Part shown: positions 18,850-29,160 of the stretch, in pieces | How the letters are laid out: each line of letters opens with the position of its first letter | How positions within the stretch are numbered: position 1 is the first letter of the stretch | Origin: Eutreptiella sp. 'Long Island Sound 2002' | Taxonomy: Eukaryota; Euglenozoa; Euglenophyceae; Eutreptiales; Eutreptiaceae | Assembly: GCA_964036045.1 (NCBI GenBank) | Contig: OZ038384.1 | Coordinates: 45,776,851 to 45,840,850, forward strand | Direction of reading: 5' to 3' | Length of the DNA stretch: 64,000 bases | Program-made: the position numbers and the translations under genes | Notes under the pieces: model-generated | Told to the model about the DNA's origin: nothing | What the model saw: only the letters and a program-made list of their open reading frames with translations | The model's database searches: none

Positions 18850-19481
18850 CCTGGAGGCAAGTCCTGCTTCATCCGCATCTCTTCTCCACAGCTCCCTAGC
18901 ATGCCATCAGACGGCCTGTTGATCCGCAAGGACCTAGGACACACACGCCTCAATGTCCGCCTGCCCATAGGGGTACTAGGGGGCCACGCTTGAGGGCATG
19001 CGCATCCTTGTGACCCGCGACACCTCATCACGGAAGGGTAGAGCAGGTCGAAGACGGCCTGCACCGCTGGCGTGCCCATGGTGGCCTCATCTCGGTCTGA
19101 TGAGAGCCACCCCAAGAGTGTCGGGTCATCACAGGCCCGCTGCAGCATGGCCGCCGCCGCCTCCGGGACCCCTGGCGAGTCCGAACGTATGGTGTGCAGC
19201 TTGCCTTGGGCGTGCGAGGAGGCCAAGCACGTGATCCTTTCCTTGGCAGCCACTGCCGGCGGGATACCCAGGACCACCGGGCCATGGTCAGACCCTAGCG
19301 CCGTGGGAGGTCTCCCCGGCGCCAGGCCTGGGCGTTCTCCCATGGCCCACGGAACCAGCGGAGTGTTGAGCAAGTAGGAGTCCAACTTATGGCCTTCACG
19401 TGTGGGTTGACGGTCTTGTTCCACCGAGTGTCCGGCCACGTTGCTTGATGTAGTTGTGTAGTGTCCCCACGCCTTAGCCAT
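18850..19481 (-). pseudogene. LINE copy C, C-terminal part of APE-type endonuclease
   Basis: The open frame contains LDSYLLN, then PTALGSDHGPVVLGI. SDH (codons at about 19,284-19,294) matches the C-terminal Ser-Asp-His motif of the exonuclease-endonuclease-phosphatase fold used by APE-class LINEs to nick target DNA; His is the catalytic base in that family. A helical linker with CDDPTLLGWLSSDRDEA follows. The N-terminal part of the domain (metal-binding Asn and Glu motifs) is not found upstream of 19,530, so the domain is truncated or diverged. Confidence 0.6.
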
Positions 19482-19530
19482 TTGTTGGAAGGTGACTGAC
19501 GCCGTTGAAGGCTAGGGGCCAAGCTGAAAC

Positions 19531-20390
19531 CCAGCAGGGGGTGCTTCCACCTGCAACAGCAAGAGTGGGGTCAGTGGACCAGGCACTCAACTTAGTTGCA
19601 AACTGGTGCAACCGGAAATACCTCTGCAATGCTCTTGATCCCCCCCCCCCCCTTATGGAACTCACGAAAGAAACCTTGCCCCTGCAAACATGCCGTACGC
19701 GATTCTCAAACAAGAAGCCGAGAGCCTTGTCAGACTGAAACCAACCAAGGTCTCGAACCCGCTTGCCTTGCCTAGGCTCCATCCAGCTATCTTCAAGTCT
19801 CGGAACTCAATGGCATTCGACAGGATCTTGAGCAACCGATGACTGTCAAAATTTTTTGGCCAAAGAATCTCTCCCCCAAGTTCCTTCCAAGCAAGATAGG
19901 GTCACTGTCCTTCTCATCACTTAGCCACACTGCAAACACCCCAAAAATGCCCTTGCCATATCCACTGTCCATGAGTGCCTTTACCAGCTGGCGCTGCATA
20001 TCTGCACACTGTACTCAAGGGACACCCGGCGGCACATGTTACACGCAAATGCTTCGGGTGCCTCCATGAGGCCAAGGCAATGCAGGTGGCACCATCCCAA
20101 ACAGATTCCGCAACGGACCCACAAAGTGGGGCCGGTGTATGCAGGTGGATCCCACACACCACGGTCACAAACAATGACCCCATCGCATTAAACTCCTCAA
20201 GTATTGGACCCTGAGTGTGTTAGTCACCAAGTAGATACCTTGCAGCCCTGCAATTTATTTGTGGACCTTTCATTAATCGCAGAGTCTGAGATCTGCAGGG
20301 GATAGTCTGCAGCCTCCATGACACCTTGAGACAGCCGGCCCACCAGGCCCTTTCTGTCCCCTGAGCGATCCCCCCTGCGTGTGATTGCAG
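19531..20390. other. Intron or upstream DNA of the coiled-coil gene
   Basis: A C run lies at 19,640-19,652. ORFs on both strands (for example 19,505-19,738 plus) lack domains. A poly-pyrimidine stretch and TTGCAG acceptor at 20,385-20,390 end the region. Earlier exons of the gene must lie upstream, but I could not identify them. Confidence 0.4.
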
Positions 20391-20579
20391 ACTGAGCTTG
20401 AGGAGGGACCGAAAGAGGATGTGTCTGTGCAAGCGCAAGCAGAGCTGGTGAAGCTGGAGCACGAGGCTACTGTGCGCAATCTGCAAAGGGAACTGCAGGA
20501 GGCGACGTGGGCCAGTCTCAAACTGCAGAAGGAGCTGAAGGATGCCCAAGAGGGCAACACACCCAAAGACAGCAAAGAG
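20391..20579 (+). CDS. Coiled-coil gene, exon 1 visible (63 codons)
   Basis: Acceptor GATTGCAG at 20,383-20,390 and donor GAG-GTCTCA after 20,579; both ends are phase 0. It starts TELEEGPKED and contains VKLEHEATVRNLQRELQEAT and LKLQKELKDAQE, a clear leucine-heptad coiled coil. The frame would stay open past the donor, so the 3' boundary rests on the GT and on phase agreement with the next exon. Its second half resembles exon 3 (LKLRQEIQKLKED), suggesting a duplicated module. I recognise no named protein family. Confidence 0.6.
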
Positions 20580-22981
20580 GTCTCATGCTGCTACCCTCAA
20601 TACTCGCAGTCCTGGTCCTATTGGATTCATGTTGTGGTGCAAAGTAGGGAGTGTGCTGCAGGTGTGTGCGAAGTAATGTGCTGGGGTGGTGGTGCAGCAG
20701 GCATTAGCGATAGGGTTTTGCTGAAGGGGTGTGCTGTAGGTGCGTGCCGGGATAATTGTGCAATCTGGCTGCGATACACTGCACACTCTGCCAGCTGCAA
20801 CCACCACACCATGCATACTGTGCACATGACATGCTGCACAGGCACATGCGTTTTTCCAAAAGTGATCCTGGACCATTAGGGATGCTCAAACAAGGGGTTT
20901 TGGCCCTTTTTGAGCCCGTGGTGACGCATTTTGGGCCATTGAAAATCCCAAAATGCCTTGAAAATGGGTCGTTTTGGGACCAAAAATGGGTCAAAAATGG
21001 GTCAAAAACGCGCTGTAACGGCCGCAAGAAGACGCACCATCGTCCAGCCCTCAGGTCGATGGTCTGCTTTTGCCATTTCCACAGTGGCCTTGATGTTTTC
21101 CACAATGGTGTCCTGCACCCGCCCACCTGAATTTTTGGGGAAAATGGTGGTCATCGCCCTCTCCAAAACTTCTTGGGCAAAAAGCCCCTCCCCATTGGCC
21201 GCATTGATGACAACGAAGACCACGGCACGTGTTGCCCTCCAAAGCGCTTGCTCATCAAGGTCACCTTGTCGTCCATGCGGCAAAATTGATTGGAGGCCGG
21301 AAATAGCGGCCTCCTTCTCCTCTTTCCCGTATGCAAATGCAATTTCTTGCACATTGATCCGCCTTTTCTTCGTGCGGGACGCTTACCCGGAGAGGGCGAT
21401 CTCACCTTCCTTGGACTTGAAAACCACAAAAAGGGGGGCTTTGCGGGTGGACTAGGTGTCCCCGGAATTTGGATTGGAGCCACGCAGCACAAGAAAGGTC
21501 CCGTTGTTGGTTTTGGGGCTATTTGACACAAACTGCGCACATTTTGGGCCATTTTTAGCCATTGTTGGGCCGTTTCATGGGCATATCGCGGATTGACAGG
21601 ACAACAAAATGCTCTTTGTCACGGGACAATTAAGGGCCATGTGGGGTGTGGCCACCGTTTCCCTTTGTTTCTCCGTTTGGACTGCGTTTTGGGGCCGTTT
21701 TCAGCCAAAAAACCCTGCTTTGGGGCACAAAATGGGAGCAAGAGGGCAGCCCGGGCCGCGCACCGTGGGGGGCCAACGCTGGGTCCACTAGGGTCCCCGG
21801 GGCAAGGAAACTGATTTTTCCCCAAGTTGCTGCTAGACCACGTGGGATGCTCAAACAAGTGTTTTTAGCCCGTTTTGGGCCTGTGGTGATGTGTTTTGGC
21901 CCATAGAAAATCCCGGTCAAAAACATGTTTTTCCAAAACGGACGTTGGACCATTTGGGATGCCATTTTGAGCCTGATTTGAGCCTTTTTTGTGGCCCCTC
22001 TAAGTTCCCAAAAGACTCAAAAATGGGGCATTTTGGGACCAAACACGCGTCAAGAATGGGTCAAAAATGTGTTTTTCCAAAAATGATCCTAGACCATTTT
22101 TGGTGCTCAAACGGGACAATAGCGCCCATTTTGAGCCCATTTTGACCCAGAGTACCACAGTTTGCCACATGTAGGCACCAAGTTGTACACTTCTCACATA
22201 CCTTAGAGCCGTATTGGGGAGCCACCTAGAGTTGGGGAGAGGGGTGTAGATTAAAGGATTTATATCACAGCACCCCTCTCCCTTTAAATCTAGCTAACAA
22301 CAAGCAAGCAAGCAGCAAGCAAGCAAGCAACACTTCTCCTTTTGGTTTCTGCCATTACTCCGTTCCAACGCTTCGGGCTCTACTCTACTCAGGCCATCCT
22401 AGAGCCTAGGTGGTGGCCTTGCCAAATCCAAGTTTTGAGCCGAAAACTCAACGATGGCACCCCGGGGCGAGGGCGCCAAGTCGGGAGGTGCCCTCCCAAA
22501 ACTACGCATTTTGTGCCCCAAAACAGGCTTTTGGCCCAAAAGGGGCCCCCACATTTGGCTTTTGACTGATTTTACACCAAACAGCCACCAAACGTGCCAT
22601 GCTTCGCAGGAACACCCTCCCTGGTTGATACACAGTCAACTTGCAACAGTTGGTTGAACACCCAATCTTTATTGGACACGAGGCAGTAGTGGACGGATGA
22701 GCTGCAGGATGCGAGTGTGGCGTGTGGGATGTGCTGGAGGGGTGTGCCACATGGATTTGCAAAGGCATGTGCTACAGGGGTATGCATAGGGGATGTTGTG
22801 GATGGGACGTGCTATTCCAGAGGGCAAAATGATACGGCATTGCTGGAGGAGTATGGAGGGATGTGCAGTGTGCCATGGGTGGACCGCATTCCACCCTGTT
22901 GAGTGATGTCCAGTGCAGCAATGGCATCCGGTCTGACACAACCGGACCCACTGTTCTCTGCTTGTGCTGCTGATACTCCAG
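20580..22981. other. Intron 1 with a dispersed repeat
   Basis: Two to three related blocks (20,850-21,010; 21,835-21,990; 22,010-22,150) share GGGATGCTCAAACAAG, TTTTCCAAAA, GGACCATT and CATTTTGGGACCAAA words. They flank a minus-strand ORF at 21,352-21,002. The segment near 22,300 is an AAGCAAGCAAGC tetranucleotide array (22,303-22,330). Confidence 0.5.
21002..21352 (-). CDS. Hypothetical ORF inside intron 1, 116 codons
   Basis: The frame reads VQEIAFAYGKEEKEAAISGLQ, HGRQGDLDEQALWRATRAVVFVVINAANGEGLF and QEVLERAMTTIFPKNSGGR, then VENIKATVEMAKADHRPEGW, ending VTARF near 21,002. Its protein-like composition, with no low complexity, makes it one of the better unassigned ORFs. Upstream the frame is closed by TAA within GGGTAAGC, which could also be a splice donor, so it may be a 3' exon or a gene within a repeat. 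It is flanked by the dispersed repeat copies. Confidence 0.35.
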   Translation of the reverse strand: MQEIAFAYGKEEKEAAISGLQSILPHGRQGDLDEQALWRATRAVVFVVINAANGEGLFAQEVLERAMTTIFPKNSGGRVQDTIVENIKATVEMAKADHRPEGWTMVRLLAAVTARF

Positions 22982-23179
22982 ACCCCTGAGTGGAAGGCCG
23001 CAGAAAAGTCCTGGCTCAGGGAGCTTGAGGAGCTGAAAGCAGCCAAACAGAAGGCGGAGCAGGAGAAAATGGAGGCGGTGCAAAGCCATTCGCAGCTGAA
23101 TACCGACCTGAGAGAGTTGCAAGGGAAAGTGCACCAGTACAAAAAGGAGGCCGCGGACGCCAATTCCGCGTTGGCGAAA
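22982..23179 (+). CDS. Coiled-coil gene, exon 2 (66 codons)
   Basis: Acceptor ATACTCCAG ends at 22,981 and donor AAA-GTATGC follows 23,179; phase 0 at both ends. It reads TPEWKAAEKSW, LRELEELKAAKQKAEQEKMEA, then LRELQGKVHQYKKEAADANSA. It aligns without gaps to exon 4 over 61 residues; I count 24 identities by eye, including the KVHQYKKE against KAAQYKRE block. That makes exons 2 and 4 ancient duplicates. Confidence 0.75.
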
Positions 23180-23229
23180 GTATGCCTGTCGGTGGAATCT
23201 GTGCCGAAATCACTGTAACAGCTAATCCA

Positions 23230-23825
23230 CAGACCAGTACAGGCACAGGCACAGGCACGGGTACAGATGCACCTTCTTGAACTTGCATCTGTGCCTATAC
23301 TTGTACCTGTGCCTATGCCTGTGCCTGTGCCAGTGCGTGTATCTGTGTGTGTGTGCCTGTGCCCGTGCCTGTTGTACCTGTGCCTTGACCTGTGATTGTA
23401 CCCGTGGCTGTGGCTGTGCCTGTGTGTGCTTGTACATGCACCTGTGCCTGTAAATGTGCCTGTGCTTGTACTTGTACCTATGCCTGTGGCACATGTGCAA
23501 GCTCAATCATAGCTACAGGCACGGACATTGGCCCAGGCCCGGGTACGTGCACAGAAATACAGGTACAAGTGCAGACACAGATGGATGTTCATGGACATGC
23601 ACAGGGACAGGTACAGGTACAGGTACAGGTACAGGTACAGGTACAGGCACAACCACAAGTACGGGCATGGACATGGGCACAGGCACAGGCACATGAACTG
23701 GCACAGGTGCAGTCACAGGTAACACACACACACACACACGCACGCACGCACGCACGCACAGGTACAGACGGGCACTGGCACAGGTAGAGGCCCAGGTTCA
23801 GGTCCAGGTACAGGCTGCCCTGAGT
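23230..23825. repeat. Hexanucleotide array in both orientations (CAGGTA/CAGGCA)
   Basis: The first half (23,290-23,480) is TGTGCCTGTACC-like on the plus strand, and the second half (23,520-23,820) is its complement-type, ACAGGTACAGGC. Together they form a large imperfect palindrome inside intron 2. A perfect CAGGTA run lies at about 23,607-23,645, and a CA then CGCA run at 23,721-23,760. On the plus strand the second half presents reiterated AG-GTA, identical to a splice donor core. Confidence 0.85.
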
Positions 23826-24427
23826 GCAGCATGAACCTGCCAGGTTGTCTAATTCTGGAACGTGACCCTGACTGGCCTTCAGCCTCTCAATTTTGACCCG
23901 TTATGCATGTGTGTCGCATGCCTGTGTGTGTGCATGCGGAGGTCGGATGCGCTGACGAGCTGTGCACTTGCCTGTGCCCCTGCCTGTAATTGTGAGGATC
24001 GTTTGTACAAGGACAAGTTGGATTTTGGAGACCATTTCAATGTGTTGGCCTTCTGCCTTCTCTTCTGAGTGCCGTCCACTCTGTTACACTTACATTGCAC
24101 TGCCGGGCTCGGCCCAGCCCCTGTTCTGGCCCCGAGCTCAGCCCTACCCGCGTCTAAAGCCGCTCCTGAATGTGAGCAGTACTGCTTTGTGATGTTATCT
24201 CCTGCTGACTGCGGACTTTCCGTGTGTGTCCAGCGCTCTCCAAGGCAAGCGGCAGGGTATTGAGGTAGATCTCTTTCTTCCCCCCTTCTGTTTTGTACCC
24301 ATGCATTAGTGAATAAAGGATATCGGAGTGTGAGCCTGGGAACCAGATCAGCTGCACCACGGCAACAAGTGAGGCACCCTGGCACACTGATGGCACTTCA
24401 GGGCTCATGGTTTGTGCTACGCTGCAG
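23826..24427. other. Rest of intron 2
   Basis: No exon is recognised. A minus-strand frame 24,385-23,879 and other ORFs have no domain. The stretch ends in a CGCTGCAG acceptor. Confidence 0.4.
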
Positions 24428-24595
24428 GCTGAAGCAGCAAACCACTTGCACAAGGCAAAGGCAGAGACTGCGGCAGCGAAAGCAGACCTTTCGGACTCAC
24501 AAAATGAGTCGACTCTGAAAGAGCTGGAGGATGCAAATGGGACGAATCTCAAGCTGCGGCAGGAGATCCAAAAGCTAAAAGAGGATTGTATGCAG
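24428..24595 (+). CDS. Coiled-coil gene, exon 3 (56 codons)
   Basis: Acceptor CTACGCTGCAG ends at 24,427; donor CAG-GTGCAA follows 24,595; phase 0 at both ends. It contains AEAANHLHKAKAETAAAKADL, STLKELEDANGTNLKLRQEIQKLKED, an alanine-rich then leucine-heptad helix. The second half resembles exon 1. No Pro or Gly breaks occur except a single Asn-Gly. Confidence 0.7.
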
Positions 24596-25164
24596 GTGCA
24601 AATGTGTGTGGAAAGCCCCAGAGTCATCTCAAAGCTGTCACCATGACCAGACCTTGCGAAAATGATGCTGTTTGTGACATGCACAGCAACAGGTTCATGG
24701 GTTAGACTCTCACGGGGGGGGGGGGGGGGCTCTGCGGAAAACGACATCCCCTTCTTTTTCGTTGGCCAAATTTTCATGCAAAAGTAATGTTTCCAGAAAA
24801 CCGAAACGCCCCCTTTTTTTGGTGAAGGGTTTGCTGAGTCCACCTTAGTGTACCCCTCCCGTTGCACAAATGTTGCCCCTTGTGTTGAGGATATGTAGCC
24901 AATGTGCCACTTGTGGGCCACTTCTCATCAGGGCGGTCCTTAAGGACCAGATTTTGTTATTCTAAGGACCTCCCTTAAGGACCGCCCCTCGGGGCATTTT
25001 ACCACCGGCCCGAGAATGCAGGGTTATGTAGCACTTCCGCCCACTCGTGGGCCCTTGAGAAGGCAGGTGTGATTGGGCATGGGCGTGGATGTCGGCGTGG
25101 GCGTGGGAGAGGAATAGGGAGCAGGTGACGGGGCAGAGAGGGGGACGTCCAATTTCATTTCCAA
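24596..25164. other. Intron 3
   Basis: A 16-base G run lies at 24,714-24,729. TAAGGACC and its complement pair around 24,937-24,983 (CTTAAGGACC...GGTCCTTAAG-like), giving a short inverted repeat with a loop. No ORF of interest. Confidence 0.45.
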
Positions 25165-25439
25165 TCTCATCATCAGTTGGACCCTCCAGACTCACCCTGA
25201 CTGTTCGTGTTTACTCCAACTACCATTCACAGTCAAAGGCCGCAGAAACAGAGTGTGCCAAGCAGTTGGAGGATATGAAATTGAGTCATGCCAAACTGGA
25301 GCAGGACAGGCTTGAGGCCATGCAGAGCCAGGCCCAGACCTATGCTTCAATGCAGCAATTGCAGACCAAAGCCGCGCAGTACAAAAGAGAATTTGAGGAG
25401 GCGAAGGAGGAATTAAACAAGGTACAGCCCTTTTGATGC
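25165..25439 (+). repeat. Duplicated exon block, first copy
   Basis: This 275-bp block is repeated at 28,886-29,160 at an offset of 3,721 bp. By eye there is a single difference (C at 25,184, A at 28,905), located in the intron portion upstream of the exon. The block includes about 68 bp of upstream intron, the 189-bp exon and 18 bp of downstream intron, so it carries its own acceptor and donor. Confidence 0.9.
25233..25421 (+). CDS. Coiled-coil gene, exon 4 (63 codons, duplicated)
   Basis: Acceptor CATTCACAG ends at 25,232 and donor AAG-GTACAG follows 25,421; phase 0 at both ends, so inclusion or skipping keeps frame. It reads SKAAETECAKQLEDMKLSHAK, LEQDRLEAMQSQ, then LQTKAAQYKREFEEAKEELNK: a continuous charged coiled coil. 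An identical copy is exon 5. Because the copies are identical, using one or both cannot be told from the protein alone except by length. Confidence 0.8.
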
Positions 25440-26174
25440 CCCGAGTTGCGCCAGTAGACTGCCCTTCTCTGGTTGAATATACACCTGAAGCACCAAGGCC
25501 CCACTGCAGGGCCCTTGTGGATGGCAGGGACGCGCGCGCACACGCACACAGTGAGTGAGTGAGCGAGTGAGAGAGAAACCAATTCCAATTCCATGCCCCC
25601 ACAGCTCACTGACAGATGCAGGACTGCGTGCCGGCAGCCACTGACCAGGAGTGCAGGCCTAAGGCCAACGGAAAGGCCTCAGGAGACCTCTGCAAGGGGA
25701 CACGGGGATAGGTGGAATTGTCGCTCTCACTGGCCGCCGAGGTCATGGCGGTTCCCAAGCCTTGAAAGGTGCCATGAGCTGCACTAGGTGGGGATCTGGG
25801 AGGTGAACCCACAGGTGGGTGAGCGTACCAATGATGACAAAAACCTCCGACAACAAAGGCTCTGGGTTGGTAGCCTCTCGCCACCCCATGCCCACACTTA
25901 CCCTTTATGGCAAGCCCCCCCCCCCCCCCCAAGCACACTTTGGACACCCATGAAGGTGCATGGAAGTGCGCCCTCGTCCCTCAGACCATGGTTGTAGCAA
26001 GGGCGCTGAGGTGCTGCCCTAGGCAAGATTCTGAGGTTCCACCTATTTGCCCCTTGCCCCTGGACCACTGTGCCAAGCCACCCTTGTTCCCCCCCCCGGA
26101 AATGCCGTTAACAAAATATGCCGAACACTTGGCAATCTGGAATCTCCAGCCCTGGGTTACATCTCCCACAATAG
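25440..26174. other. Intron after exon 4, first part
   Basis: A GAGTGAGTGAGCGAGTGAGAGA microsatellite lies at 25,553-25,574 and a C run at 25,916-25,930. ORFs here are short and unassigned. Confidence 0.45.
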
Positions 26175-26609
26175 TTGTGGTGGGGAGCACCCACCAAAGG
26201 ATACAATATATGTAAGGATATGACGGCCTCAGTGTGCGCGCAACTCCCGGTCTTGTTGTTTGCCCCTCTTGTCTTATTATTTGCAGATACCGCCAGGGAG
26301 GGTGTGCGGTTTACGTTACGTGACCTCTCCTGTGAGTTGGGCTTTCGAACGCCGGTGGTCGAGGACCAGCCTTTCAGCCTATGGGGGGCCGAGGCCATGG
26401 GCATGGCTTGGGCTTGGTCCCTGGTTTTGAGTGTGGGTCGGCGTGAGACCCGTTTGTTTTTGGACAACTCAGCAACCACCTTTATGCTACTTTGTTTCCA
26501 GGTGCCGGTTAGCAACTCTTTTTTTGGCGGGTCTTTCAACGATTCTTGTATGTGCTTTGCAAGGATCTGTCCCGGACCATCTAATGGCATTGGATGCGCT
26601 GGTCATTAA
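26175..26609 (+). CDS. Hypothetical ORF, possible retroelement RNase H fragment
   Basis: After about residue 16 the frame reads MTASVCAQLPVLLFAPLV, ADTAREGVRFTLRDLSCELGF, VEDQPFSLWGAEAMGMAWAW and RLFLDNSATTFMLL. FLDNSATTFMLL resembles the third catalytic strand and helix of RNase H in LTR or tyrosine-recombinase retroelements (TDNSA pattern), but the other motifs are not seen. The frame then drifts near a TTTCCAG that could be a splice acceptor. It lies in the intron between exons 4 and 5. Confidence 0.25.
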   Translation: MWWGAPTKGYNICKDMTASVCAQLPVLLFAPLVLLFADTAREGVRFTLRDLSCELGFRTPVVEDQPFSLWGAEAMGMAWAWSLVLSVGRRETRLFLDNSATTFMLLCFQVPVSNSFFGGSFNDSCMCFARICPGPSNGIGCAGH

Positions 26610-27635
26610 ACTCGGTGGACCCTCCCAGCCGGCTGGCGAATAACTGTTTTTGGGACCGGATTGTGGTTTTAGATGTGGCATCTTTGCGCCTCGAGGAGCT
26701 TTGGTGTTGATTGCTGGATGGGTCTGTGTTTATGTGGAAACAGGCGGTACCACTGATGCCTTTCGTGATGCTAGACACATGGCGCAGCAAGGTTCAGTCG
26801 GCTGGCGCAGCAAGGTTCGTTCGGTGGAGAACCCCTTGGGTCAAGAGTTCCACACAAATTTTCAACCATTACAAACCGGGGGGGGGGGGGGGGTTGAAGC
26901 TTAGATGCCATTGTTATGCTGAGGATGCCGACACCGAATTGTGCTTGTGTGTGCTTTGCAAAATCTTAGATCGCACTTGTGTGATCTACAGTTTTGCTTG
27001 GTGGTGTGTTTGTGTCGTGTACATGTGTGCTTTCTTGCATCAAATATTTGTTTGTTTTGTTTGTGGTAGCCATCCAGCCCTCCAACCTAAATGCTAGCCA
27101 GCCCTCCCACCTAAACACTGCAATTAATATTTTATTTGCCTGCGTGCCCACCCAAAGGCTTAGGTGCGTGTCTCTTGCCATCATGCGCTGGCTGCAGCGC
27201 TCTAGTATCCCCCAGGTGCCATTGTTATGCTGAGGATGCAAACATCGTCCATGAATTGTGCTTGTGGGGAAGCACCTGACGCAGAGCGCGCGCGGCGCGG
27301 AGACTTAGCTGTGTCGTCCAACCAAGCTGCTGCAGATTAATTCTAATCCGGAAGAGCTAAAATTTCCCTCTGCTATTTGGACAAGTGTGGAAAAAATTAA
27401 CAATCTAGGAGGCAAGCCCCAAACCAGGGTGGTGGTTGCTCCCAATGGGGCATCTTATGCATTTTAACCTTGGGAGGCGCCAAATAGGGCAAAATGGAGG
27501 GATGTTTACACAGGTCTTGTACCCAAGGGTTTACTGTTATTAGAGGGTACTGAACCCCACCGTAAAAGTAGCGCGCAGCTCGGGTACTGCACAAACGTAC
27601 TTTGCAAAAGAACTTTGCCCGCCAAGATGGAGTAC
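26610..27635. other. Intron DNA, no recognised gene
   Basis: A tandem GGCGCAGCAAGGTTC(A/G)GT(C/T) pair is visible at 26,779-26,826, followed by a 15-base G run at 26,879-26,893. CCTCCCACCTAAACG/A and CAGCCCTCC words repeat near 27,070-27,115. No supportable gene. Confidence 0.4.
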
Positions 27636-27872
27636 CATGGACAAAAGGAGTTGTCCTGTGGCCAGTTGTAGTGCCCAGGTCGATGGGAGACAGGGGGTAT
27701 GAGTGGCGTGAGTTCAGGGCGAAAGGCTTTTGGCCGCAATGATACTTTGTCGGAGATGCCTACTTGGAGTGGACTATTGACAACACAGGGGCTCAAGAGA
27801 TGGACAGTCAGGCTAGTGCTCCTAAGATCCAGTTCGATGTGGAGATTCCAAGACGAGGATTCAAGAAGGGAG
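27636..27872 (+). pseudogene. Broken ORF, unassigned
   Basis: One frame from about 27,640 to TAG at 27,870 reads YEWREFRAKGFWPQ, a TGA, then YFVGDAYLEWTIDNTGAQEM and IQFDVEIPRRGFKKGAP. The segment on both sides of the TGA is protein-like, so it looks like a decayed gene or repeat. The family is not recognised. Confidence 0.25.
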
Positions 27873-28885
27873 CACCGTAGTCAACGTCCAAGAAGTCGTG
27901 GGAAGTTGTGTGGCTAAGAAGATGCTAGGGCCAAATTGGGTAAGGGCAAGGGCTGAGTTAGCGTTTGCTACTGTGAACGGTGGTTTCACTACGGATCTTG
28001 TGCCTCAGCTATCTTTTGACTGTTTACACACAATTATTCATTGTAATTTTCAGGGCTAGTGAGCCCAGTGGCCCCGCCCTCCCACCCCTTCCTTGTCACC
28101 ACTGTGACACACAGTGGTTATGGTGAGCTACAGCCCCTATGGTGTCCGAGGTAGTTCCTGGTATTGTGGGCCCTCGGTGGTTCGGACTGTTGCAATATTT
28201 GAGCCGGAATTTAAGCCGAACCTCTAGAAGCCTGCAAAAAAACTTTAGCTATTGTTAATCTTCCTTGGTGCAAAGACATAGTACGATGTGATAGGTGTAG
28301 GATACAATGAACAGGATGCAAAGCCGTGTGAAGGAACCAAACCCCCACAGAATGTTCCTCGAGTCTTCTTCAAGGACCCCTCTTCTGGTATGCTAAATGG
28401 ATAGGCAGGCGACAGCCACAAGTGTAGGCCCCCATGGCCTTAAGAAAATGTCTGGCAAGTTGTGCACAAGTGGCAGCATTGCCCCCGCACCAAGGCGGTG
28501 TGGACTCATGGGTCGGGTATATGCTAGCTAATCTGCAAAGTTGCTAGGATCAACACTAGCCTTGACCCAAAACCAAATCCAAGTGCCATTTCCACTTGAC
28601 CCTTGTTCTCATTGTTCTGGTGGTGTCGTCGTGAGAGTGTATTCCCAGCTTCTATTCTAACATTAGCAATTGTATTGTACATGTTGCCTGGTGAGGTCTA
28701 TTCAGAGGTACGCTTTGTGAAGTTTGTTCGTGAGGGATCCAGGTTGCTTCTCTGAGACACGTTTTGTTTGGTGATCTGTATTTATGGTCACTTTCAGCTG
28801 GTTCATAGTGGATTGTGACTGCACACTGTGAGGTTCGCTGAGCGGGTGGTGACCATCCCCCATCAGCTCAGTTTATTTTAATTGT
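27873..28885. other. Intron DNA, no recognised gene
   Basis: No open frame of note and no strong repeat. This is the longest stretch of the window without any ORF above 60 codons, which fits plain intronic sequence. Confidence 0.4.
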
Positions 28886-29160
28886 TCTCATCATCAGTTG
28901 GACCATCCAGACTCACCCTGACTGTTCGTGTTTACTCCAACTACCATTCACAGTCAAAGGCCGCAGAAACAGAGTGTGCCAAGCAGTTGGAGGATATGAA
29001 ATTGAGTCATGCCAAACTGGAGCAGGACAGGCTTGAGGCCATGCAGAGCCAGGCCCAGACCTATGCTTCAATGCAGCAATTGCAGACCAAAGCCGCGCAG
29101 TACAAAAGAGAATTTGAGGAGGCGAAGGAGGAATTAAACAAGGTACAGCCCTTTTGATGC
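28886..29160 (+). repeat. Duplicated exon block, second copy
   Basis: Copy of 25,165-25,439 with one mismatch. The flanking sequence on both sides is unrelated to the first copy (left flank ATTGT against CCAAT; right flank ACTGATTC against CCGAGTTG). No repeat element or target-site duplication is evident at the edges, though TCTCAT and GATGC mark the ends. Confidence 0.9.
28954..29142 (+). CDS. Coiled-coil gene, exon 5 (identical to exon 4)
   Basis: Same 189 bp and splice sites as exon 4: acceptor CATTCACAG, donor AAG-GTACAG, phase 0 at both ends. Adding it lengthens the coiled coil by 63 residues, which is nine heptads exactly. Whether it is a second constitutive exon, a mutually exclusive alternative or an assembly duplication cannot be decided here. 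Confidence 0.75.

Larger units (their letters stand above)
14358..19530 (-). mobile_element. LINE-type retrotransposon, copy C, split by plastid DNA
   Basis: Minus-strand reading from 19,530 gives, in order, the end of an APE-type endonuclease domain, a basic linker, reverse transcriptase, the VVGGY segment, then (after a 750-bp interruption) the 3' region matching copy A. The flanks of the interruption correspond to adjacent positions in copy A (EVV at 16,795 and LRYGG-equivalent at about 16,010), so both halves are one element. Frameshifts near 18,820 and 18,240, and an RT stop at 17,414, show it is inactive. The 5' part of the endonuclease is not visible. Confidence 0.75.
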
